From the NCBI GenBank assembly GCA_023488435.1, contig JAMDCK010000004.1:1-35651 (forward strand): a DNA stretch of 35,651 nt, written 5' to 3'. How positions within the stretch are numbered: position 1 is the first letter of the stretch; each line of letters begins with the position of its first letter. The notes under the pieces are model-generated. The model did not search any database. It was not told where the DNA came from and was given only the letters and a program-made list of their open reading frames with translations. The stretch comes from Actinomycetota bacterium (GTDB lineage Bacteria; Actinomycetota; Coriobacteriia; Anaerosomatales; UBA912). Shown in pieces: positions 1 through 5,906 of this stretch. The translations under genes and the position numbers were made by a program.

Positions 1-48
1 CATTCCGGCGGTTATTGTCTTGTGTCAACCACCAAAGGAGGTATGCGC

Positions 49-636
49 ATGGAAGCATATAAAGTGCTGCCCGGCCCAGAGGGCTACCTGCCACCGGCCG
101 CCGCAATGCACGGAGCCCAGATTCCCGAGACGGGCGAAGCGCTCGTCGAAGGCGAATGTGTGCCCATGGAAGTCGCAGTCAAGGTGATTGCGAACCGCCT
201 GGTCTCGGCGAAGAACCCCACGTTCTTCCCTGGACCGCTACTTCTGTGGAAGACCACGGAGTATGCACTGGAGCGCGGAGCGCTGATCAGGGAGATCGCC
301 GCCGAAGTCGGAGCCAAGGTCATCCCGATGCCTGACTATCGCCCCAAGTATCCGATGATCGACCCCGCGGTGGAGATCAACCCGAACCATCCCAACCTGA
401 CGATCTGGCACAACAAGATCGACGTCGGCGTCTTCATCGGCGTCCACTGTCACCAGGCCAACCTCGCCCTCAAGATCATCCGCGGGGGAACCGACTGTTA
501 CACGCTGGCACTGTGCGCCGAGGATGGTCACGAAGAGGCCAACGCCTCGCTCCGGGACGCCAACAACGACGCTCTGAAGATGGTCCTTGCTGCTGTCAAG
601 GAATTGAAGAGCAAGGGAGGAGCTGCCGATGTCTAG
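49..636 (+). CDS. CdhB-like subunit (CO dehydrogenase/acetyl-CoA synthase epsilon-type fold) of a 2-oxoacid:ferredoxin oxidoreductase operon
   Basis: A 195-residue protein whose pattern (an AKxPxxFPGP-like segment near residue 45, then DVGVFIGVHCHQANLALK in the C-terminal half) resembles the CdhB/ACDS epsilon family, a DHS-like nucleotide-binding fold related to the central domain of thiamine-dependent enzymes. I chose the ATG at 49 because AAAGGAGG at 34-41 lies 7 nt upstream; the ATG at 43 is too close to it, and the GTG at 22 would place the ribosome site inside the gene. It overlaps the next gene by 8 bases, so it is co-translated with the oxidoreductase alpha subunit. No other CODH/ACS gene is in the window, so the inference is an accessory subunit of this oxidoreductase, perhaps binding a nucleotide or cofactor. 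The family assignment rests on remembered pattern only; the exact role is unknown. Confidence 0.6.
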   Translation: MEAYKVLPGPEGYLPPAAAMHGAQIPETGEALVEGECVPMEVAVKVIANRLVSAKNPTFFPGPLLLWKTTEYALERGALIREIAAEVGAKVIPMPDYRPKYPMIDPAVEINPNHPNLTIWHNKIDVGVFIGVHCHQANLALKIIRGGTDCYTLALCAEDGHEEANASLRDANNDALKMVLAAVKELKSKGGAADV

Positions 637-1792
637 GCCCAAGCCGGAGCTGAAAGAGGTCTCGACCTCCTACATGCTGTTCGAAGCCGAGCGCGAGGAG
701 CGTTTCATCACTGGTAGTGAGGCTGTTCGCGAGGCGATCAGGAGGGCCAACATCGATATGGCCATCTCCTACCCGATCACCCCACAGAGCGAGAGCATGC
801 ACCTTGTCGGCGATCTTTACGCCGAAGGTTACGTGAAAGAGTACTTCCGCGGTGAGAACGAGTTCGCCGTCATGTCCCAGGTCGCCGGTGCTGCGATGGC
901 AGGCGTGAGAACCTTCACCGCCACCTGTGGACCCGGAACGCTGCGTGCGTTCGAGAACTTCCCCACATGGGTCGGATCGCGTCTGCCGGTCGTCATGGCA
1001 TTCATGACCCGCGGCATCAACGCACCGCTGACCATCCAGCCAGACACCCTGGAGATGGCCTTCATGCTCGACACTGGCATGATCATGCTACATGCCGAGA
1101 ACGCCCAGGAGCTCTACGACATGCTGCTTATGAGCTTCGACGTTGCCGAGCAGACCACCGTCCACATCCCGATCGGGGTGTTCGTCGACGGCTTCTTCGT
1201 CACACACACAAGCCAGAAGGTCAATGTCGTCAGCGAGGACGTCAAGCTCAGCGGCTACAACGCTGGCCTCTCCCCCGTGCCTCACATCGACATGGAGACG
1301 CCTCCGTTCAGGCTCATGCGCGATCCGTTCGTCATGAAGAGCAACTTCATCAGCTACGCCGCTCACGCAAGCTGGCAGCAGGAGACCATGTCGGCAGCGT
1401 TCCGCGCCAAGAAGCACCTCAAGAAGTACCTCGGCAGCTTCATCGAGCAGGAGAACCCCGACGCCCCCATCCAGATCGTGGCTTCGGGTACGGCCGTGGC
1501 TCAGTCCCGCGAGGCCATCACGCTGCTCAAGGAAGAGGGCATCGAGGCCGGACTGGTCAAGATCAAGACCATCCGACCGTTCCCCACAGAGGAGATCCGC
1601 GCCGCTCTCGCCAACGCCGAGACGATCGTGGTTCCAGAGTTCAACCGCGTGGGATGGCTGGCCCGCGAGATCGCATCGATTATCCCCAACAACGACCGGA
1701 TCGTTCTTGGCCCCAGGGTCTACGGTGGAATGACGATGCCTCCGGACGTAATCGCCCAGGTAGTCAAGACCAAAGACTTCGTAGGGGTCTAA
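629..1792 (+). CDS. porA: 2-oxoacid:ferredoxin oxidoreductase, alpha subunit
   Basis: This 387-aa protein has the hallmark SYPITPQSES motif (about residues 48-57) of the pyrimidine-binding domain of alpha subunits in the pyruvate/2-oxoacid:ferredoxin oxidoreductase family. It is followed by an ENEFAVMSQVAGAAMAG stretch and the transketolase C-terminal-like domain with FPTEEIRAAL near residue 318. The family decarboxylates a 2-oxoacid oxidatively to acyl-CoA, reducing ferredoxin, in the cytoplasm. GGGAGG lies upstream of the ATG. The gene overlaps the preceding CdhB-like gene and is followed by beta, gamma and ferredoxin-like subunits. Pyruvate is the likeliest substrate, but the CGPGTLRAFE segment differs from the pyruvate enzymes I recall; branched-chain or aryl 2-oxoacids remain possible. 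Confidence 0.85.
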   Translation: MSRPKPELKEVSTSYMLFEAEREERFITGSEAVREAIRRANIDMAISYPITPQSESMHLVGDLYAEGYVKEYFRGENEFAVMSQVAGAAMAGVRTFTATCGPGTLRAFENFPTWVGSRLPVVMAFMTRGINAPLTIQPDTLEMAFMLDTGMIMLHAENAQELYDMLLMSFDVAEQTTVHIPIGVFVDGFFVTHTSQKVNVVSEDVKLSGYNAGLSPVPHIDMETPPFRLMRDPFVMKSNFISYAAHASWQQETMSAAFRAKKHLKKYLGSFIEQENPDAPIQIVASGTAVAQSREAITLLKEEGIEAGLVKIKTIRPFPTEEIRAALANAETIVVPEFNRVGWLAREIASIIPNNDRIVLGPRVYGGMTMPPDVIAQVVKTKDFVGV

Positions 1793-1825
1793 GGAATCGC
1801 TCGCAGGTCTATTGAGGAGGCTCAG

Positions 1826-2686
1826 ATGTCCCTGGATATAACTAAGATCAACCCGCACTTCGAAGATGTTATGCCTTCGGAGTACAAGGACCTGGTCGCA
1901 AACGGTCCTTTCGGCAATCCGAAGGGAGTTGGTGACCTCGGCAGCTTCAAGGAGCTCATCGAGGAGCATCCGCTTTGCGCAGGATGTAATCTCGCCCTGG
2001 CTCTTAGGCTCGTTATCGGCTCGCTGCCCAAGCCCGAGGATTCGATCATCGTCGGATCGACCGGCTGTAACAGCCTGGCCTACACGCAGCTGGCGTTGCA
2101 CAACGTGCACTCGCTCTTCGGCAACCAGAACGCTGTGGCGACCGGCCTGAAGCGCGCGCTTTCGCTGCGCTTCCCCGACAAGGTCAAGGACGTCATCGTC
2201 ATGGCTGGTGACGGCGCCACCGCCGACATCGGACTCGACATGACACTCCACTCGTGGTTCCGCGGCGAGAAGATCACGACCGTGATGTTCGACAACGAGC
2301 TGTACGCCAACACCGGCGGTCAGGAGAGCGGAATGAGCCGACCCGGCGCCGTTCTCAACATGGCGCCCACCGGCAAGAAGTTCGACAAGATCCACATGTT
2401 CGATCTCGCCGTCGCATCGGGATGTGCGTATGTCGCGCTTTGCTCGACCGCGCGCCCACGCCAGATCGGGAAGTCCTTCGAGAAGGCGGTCATGATCGCC
2501 CGCGAAGTCGGCCCGACCTACGTGCAGATCCACACCCCCTGCCCCACCAACATGAAGATCAAGCCCTCCGAGGGACTGGCCTTCGCCAAAGAGCGTCTCG
2601 CAACCGACTACGCCTTCCGCGAGCACACCTCGCCAGAGGCCGAGGAGTACCTGAAGGCCGTAGAGTCCGCGGAGGTGACTTCATGA
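1826..2686 (+). CDS. porB: 2-oxoacid:ferredoxin oxidoreductase, beta (thiamine diphosphate-binding) subunit
   Basis: The 286-aa subunit binds thiamine diphosphate and carries an iron-sulfur cluster. It shows HPLCAGCNLAL (Cys51 and Cys54), the GDG...N diphosphate-binding motif as AGDGATADIGLD followed by FDNELYANTGGQ, and GSTGCNS and HTPCPTN supplying further cysteines. These are typical of beta subunits of four-subunit ferredoxin oxidoreductases, and the length is normal. AGGAGG upstream (1814-1819) supports the ATG at 1826. The stop overlaps the start of the gamma gene as ATGA (2683-2686), implying translational coupling. Confidence 0.88.
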   Translation: MSLDITKINPHFEDVMPSEYKDLVANGPFGNPKGVGDLGSFKELIEEHPLCAGCNLALALRLVIGSLPKPEDSIIVGSTGCNSLAYTQLALHNVHSLFGNQNAVATGLKRALSLRFPDKVKDVIVMAGDGATADIGLDMTLHSWFRGEKITTVMFDNELYANTGGQESGMSRPGAVLNMAPTGKKFDKIHMFDLAVASGCAYVALCSTARPRQIGKSFEKAVMIAREVGPTYVQIHTPCPTNMKIKPSEGLAFAKERLATDYAFREHTSPEAEEYLKAVESAEVTS

Positions 2687-3363
2687 GCAGGCAATACGTC
2701 AGAATGTCTGGGCTGGGCGGACAAGGCGTCGTCACAGCAGCCAGCATCTTGGGAAGCGCAGCTGTACGCGACGGCAAGAACGCCGTGGTCAACCCCTTCT
2801 TCGGTGCCGAGAAGCGTCTCGCCCCCGCCGAGAGCTACGTCAGGATCTCCGACGAGAAGCTCTATGACTCGGGCGAGATCCTCTATCCCGACATCATCAT
2901 GGTCTACCACCCAGACGTCATCTTGCAGGGCAAGTCTTACACGATGCCCTTCTTCTCTGGACTCAAGCGCGACGGGGTCATCATCGTGAACTCCCCGACC
3001 ACCATCGAGTTCAGTGACGACGAGAACGCCCGCCTGGAGGACCTGGGTGCATCGGTCCACTTCTTCTCGGCGACGGATGCCGCTCGTGAGCTTGCAGGCA
3101 CCGAGCTTGCGACCAACGTGGCGATGCTCGGAACGCTGATCGGCACCACCGGGATCGTCAGCTTCGACTCGGTGGATGCCGCGCTGCGCGAGCGCTTCGG
3201 CGGTAAGTCCAAGTTCGTGGCTTCGGGTACGACGGCGGCACTCGATGATGCAGTCAAGAAGCAGTACGACAAGATCGAGAAGCTGCTCGCTAGCAATGCC
3301 AAGGTGCTGAAAGAGACCTATGACCGGGCCCGAACCGCTGTCGCCGCCAGGGCGAACGCCTGA
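2683..3363 (+). CDS. porG: 2-oxoacid:ferredoxin oxidoreductase, gamma subunit
   Basis: The 226-aa subunit begins MSRQYVRMSGLGGQGV; the GxGGQGV motif near residues 10-16 defines the gamma domain (POR_N/EKR type, the CoA-binding side of the enzyme). The open frame extends much further upstream (to 2254), but that part overlaps porB in another frame. The ATG at 2683 has GGAGGTG just upstream and overlaps the porB stop by 4 bases, so it is the real start. Its C-terminal tail is helical and charged. It works as part of the complex encoded by 629-3618. Confidence 0.87.
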   Translation: MSRQYVRMSGLGGQGVVTAASILGSAAVRDGKNAVVNPFFGAEKRLAPAESYVRISDEKLYDSGEILYPDIIMVYHPDVILQGKSYTMPFFSGLKRDGVIIVNSPTTIEFSDDENARLEDLGASVHFFSATDAARELAGTELATNVAMLGTLIGTTGIVSFDSVDAALRERFGGKSKFVASGTTAALDDAVKKQYDKIEKLLASNAKVLKETYDRARTAVAARANA

Positions 3364-3381
3364 GAAGTGAGGAGTTCGTAG

Positions 3382-3618
3382 ATGTATTCCGCTGGATTCG
3401 TCGACGAGAGCAAGTGTGTAGGGTGCAGGCTTTGCACCCAGGTGTGCCCTGAGCCAAACGCTGTCCGCTTCCTTGCAAGCCGCAAGAAGAGCTTCATCGT
3501 TGCGGCACGGTGCAAGGGCTGCGGTCTGTGCGCCGTGATGTGCCCCAAGCAGGCCATCGAAGTCAGGCAGATCACGTTGGCCGAGGTCAACGCCTGCGAA
3601 GTCACCTGTATGGAGTAG
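3382..3618 (+). CDS. porD: 2-oxoacid:ferredoxin oxidoreductase, delta (2x[4Fe-4S] ferredoxin-like) subunit
   Basis: A 78-aa protein with two CxxCxxCxxxCP-type motifs, CVGCRLCTQVCP (about residues 13-24) and CKGCGLCAVMCP (about 45-56). These bind two [4Fe-4S] clusters that pass electrons from the catalytic site to free ferredoxin. GTGAGGAG precedes the ATG. It closes the operon 18 bp after the gamma gene; a small hairpin follows directly. The gene order (CdhB-like, alpha, beta, gamma, delta) differs from the classical gamma-delta-alpha-beta order of pyruvate:ferredoxin oxidoreductase. Confidence 0.85.
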   Translation: MYSAGFVDESKCVGCRLCTQVCPEPNAVRFLASRKKSFIVAARCKGCGLCAVMCPKQAIEVRQITLAEVNACEVTCME

Positions 3619-3632
3619 GACGCCTGGGCGTC
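3619..3632. terminator. Short hairpin between convergent porD and PEP carboxylase genes
   Basis: GACGC (3619-3623) and GCGTC (3628-3632) form a 5-bp stem around CTGG, immediately after the porD stop and overlapping the PEP carboxylase stop. It could serve both converging transcripts, but the stem is short and no T-run follows, so a terminator role is tentative. Confidence 0.3.
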
Positions 3633-5091
3633 AGCCTAGGAAGCGGCGTATGCGCGCGCCTCGGATCACCAGATCCGCGACCTGCTGCTCACGCCCGTCC
3701 TCTAGGGCGCTCGAGATGTTTCGCACCACTTCAAGGTGTGAGCTCTCGGGCGCCCAGTCGTATCCGGCCCTAAGCACCGCATCGCGCAGGGGTCCTGCGG
3801 CCAGTGGGCCGTCCAAATCGCAGTAGCGCAGCGCCTCTGAGATCGTCTCGTCGAACGACGGAAGCGCTTCTCTCAGGTACGCGATGTCGCTATCGGTCAG
3901 CGCCTCGAAGCCGAGCAGCTCCGGCGGAAGCCCCGCCGAGTACAGGGCGCAAGTGAATCCGATCGCCCGGGGCAACTTCACCCCGTCCATCTGCCGAGCG
4001 TAGCCGAAAAGTCCGACGTGGAGCTTGCGCGCGCGGCGCTGCGGCATCGATCGCGCCAACAGGTTGATGGTGTCGGCGAGCTCGCCGACCCTTCGGCGGT
4101 ACAAGGCGCTCGTGGCCTCGATGACAGGCATAGCCCTCTCAGCGTCCACAGGGACCGCTCTGCCCACTTCACGCTCCTTGAGTACCCGAATAGCGTCCTG
4201 GACCTCGTGAGGCGGATTATCGTACTTGAAGGCCGACTGGATGGTGAACGTCACGACGCTGGGGTAGTCGCGCCCGATGCGCTCGGCAGTGCGGGGGGAA
4301 AGGCCGCCTCGGAAGGCCGCCGAACCCATGCCGATGATCGGGTGCAGGCGCACCCCTCTGCGCGCGGCCAGCTCCTCGATGCGATGTAGCGCGATCAGGT
4401 TGGACAGCGCCGCCGAGACGAAGCCGTAGTTCATCGCCGTGTCCGAACGCGCCAAGAACACCCTTTGGTCGGTGACGTCCTTGTCGCCGAGGTACTCTTC
4501 GACTATGTCTCCGGCCGCCAGCATGCTGGGCAGGTCCTCGAAGAGCGGGATCACCTCGACCCGATCGGGTGCGAACTCACCTATCCACTCGGAGATCGTG
4601 ATGTCGCCGTCACTGAACCGCAGGTTCTGGCGCCCAGCGATGAAGTCGCGATAGTAGCGGTACACGCGGTCCACGTCCGATGCCGAGGTGGTCATCGGCA
4701 AGATGACCTCGAAGATCGGCGAGACATCGCGATCGTAGAAGAGGCGGGCCGCGTCGTGTGAGCGCGGTATGCTCTCAAGCGTCTCCAGGAGGATCTTGGC
4801 CTCGGCGGTCTCGACGGTTGGGTTGGGAACCCGCAGCGTGAGACGGAGATCCTCGCCGAGCACGTTCTCGCGGAAGTAGTCCTCGTAGAACGATAGTAGC
4901 TTCTTGACGACGTAGGTGTCGATCTCCTTGCCTTCGGCATCCCACATCTGCTCATCGCAGCCCAGGTGGGAGTAGGCGTAGAACGCCTCTCGGATCTCGT
5001 CCTCCCCCGCCAAGACCGAAGTCGAGGAGAAGAAGGGCACCGCGGCGTTGTCGGGGTGCTGGGTACTCATGCAGCGTAGGATGTTCATCAT
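3631..5091 (-). CDS. ppcA: Archaeal-type phosphoenolpyruvate carboxylase
   Basis: The protein (about 486 aa) carboxylates PEP with bicarbonate to oxaloacetate, an anaplerotic step. It belongs to the short archaeal-type family (about half the length of the 900-residue bacterial enzyme), shown by [16 protein letters not shown] at the N-terminus, [11 protein letters not shown] near residue 42, GMGSAAFRGGLSPR in the middle and TFTIQSAFKYDNP after it. The frame opens at an ATG at 5127, but the ATG pair at 5091/5088 has AAGGGG upstream and gives the family's usual N-terminus, so I prefer it. A 5' fragment is repeated at 5446-5787 by the tandem duplication. With PorABGD and citrate synthase nearby it would feed oxaloacetate into biosynthesis. 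Confidence 0.88.
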   Translation of the reverse strand: MMNILRCMSTQHPDNAAVPFFSSTSVLAGEDEIREAFYAYSHLGCDEQMWDAEGKEIDTYVVKKLLSFYEDYFRENVLGEDLRLTLRVPNPTVETAEAKILLETLESIPRSHDAARLFYDRDVSPIFEVILPMTTSASDVDRVYRYYRDFIAGRQNLRFSDGDITISEWIGEFAPDRVEVIPLFEDLPSMLAAGDIVEEYLGDKDVTDQRVFLARSDTAMNYGFVSAALSNLIALHRIEELAARRGVRLHPIIGMGSAAFRGGLSPRTAERIGRDYPSVVTFTIQSAFKYDNPPHEVQDAIRVLKEREVGRAVPVDAERAMPVIEATSALYRRRVGELADTINLLARSMPQRRARKLHVGLFGYARQMDGVKLPRAIGFTCALYSAGLPPELLGFEALTDSDIAYLREALPSFDETISEALRYCDLDGPLAAGPLRDAVLRAGYDWAPESSHLEVVRNISSALEDGREQQVADLVIRGARIRRFLG

Positions 5092-5148
5092 CGGTCTCGC
5101 CCCTTGGTCATCGCGACCCAGCTTCATGGGTCGGCTGGATAAAGTTTA

Positions 5149-5178
5149 GCACCCGGCCATCGAGTGATGACCGGGTGC
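5149..5178 (-). terminator. Hairpin downstream of the ATPase 3' end (copy A)
   Basis: GCACCCGG (5149-5156) pairs perfectly with CCGGGTGC (5171-5178), with an inner CATC/GATG pairing around GAGT. Read on the minus strand it follows an ATPase tail and is followed by TAAACTTTAT. It is a likely terminator or attenuator between ATPase and PEP carboxylase. The same hairpin recurs at 5845-5874. Confidence 0.5.
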
Positions 5179-5210
5179 CTAGGTTTGCTTGCGTCAGGCT
5201 CCAGCAGTGG

Positions 5211-5446
5211 CTATGCGCCCTTGCGCTTGCGCAGCCACTTCTCGAAGCTGATCACCGGCAGGATGATCGTCCCCGCTGCAGCCGCCATCAGGATCTGCCC
5301 GGGCTCAAGTGGTGCCGACCCGAAGATGCTGTTCATGAACGGAGCGTAGATGAAGATCGCCTGCAACACCAGGATCGATGCGATTCCTATGAACACGGTC
5401 TTGTTCGACAGGACCCCGATCTCCAGGATCGAGTTCTTGAGTGAAC
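5211..5446 (-). pseudogene. Duplicated 3' fragment of the P-type ATPase gene
   Basis: A second copy of the last 78 or so codons of the ATPase (the [17 protein letters not shown] region to the stop), made by the 696-bp duplication. Upstream it joins the PEP carboxylase fragment at 5446-5447, not the ATPase body. It has no start of its own and is not a functional gene. Confidence 0.85.
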
Positions 5447-5787
5447 GCGTCGTGTGAGCGCGGTATGCTCTCAAGCGTCTCCAGGAGGATCTTGGCCTCG
5501 GCGGTCTCGACGGTTGGGTTGGGAACCCGCAGCGTGAGACGGAGATCCTCGCCGAGCACGTTCTCGCGGAAGTAGTCCTCGTAGAACGATAGTAGCTTCT
5601 TGACGACGTAGGTGTCGATCTCCTTGCCTTCGGCATCCCACATCTGCTCATCGCAGCCCAGGTGGGAGTAGGCGTAGAACGCCTCTCGGATCTCGTCCTC
5701 CCCCGCCAAGACCGAAGTCGAGGAGAAGAAGGGCACCGCGGCGTTGTCGGGGTGCTGGGTACTCATGCAGCGTAGGATGTTCATCAT
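5446..5787 (-). pseudogene. Duplicated 5' fragment of the PEP carboxylase gene
   Basis: It contains the PEP carboxylase start region and about 114 codons (113 residues beyond the initiator), up to ESIPRSHDA. It then runs out of frame into the ATPase tail fragment and would stop at 5305, giving a meaningless chimera. It keeps the start signals, so if the duplication is real a truncated product could be translated. Confidence 0.85.
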
Positions 5788-5844
5788 CGGTCTCGCCCCT
5801 TGGTCATCGCGACCCAGCTTCATGGGTCGGCTGGATAAAGTTTA

Positions 5845-5874
5845 GCACCCGGCCATCGAGTGATGACCGGGTGC
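5845..5874 (-). terminator. Hairpin downstream of the intact P-type ATPase gene (copy B)
   Basis: The same perfect 8-bp outer stem as at 5149-5178, here lying 33-62 nt after the stop of the complete ATPase gene. Probable intrinsic terminator or 3' stabilising structure; the T-run after it is weak. Confidence 0.5.
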
Positions 5875-5906
5875 CTAGGTTTGCTTGCGTCAGGCTCCAG
5901 CAGTGG

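Noticed and set aside
1088-2626. Long minus-strand open frame (512 codons) across porA and porB
   Set aside because: It lies antisense to two well-identified genes and shows no family motifs; high GC keeps such shadow frames open.
5305-5823. A 172-aa protein starting like PEP carboxylase
   Set aside because: Chimera produced by the 696-bp duplication; the C-terminal third is ATPase DNA read out of frame.
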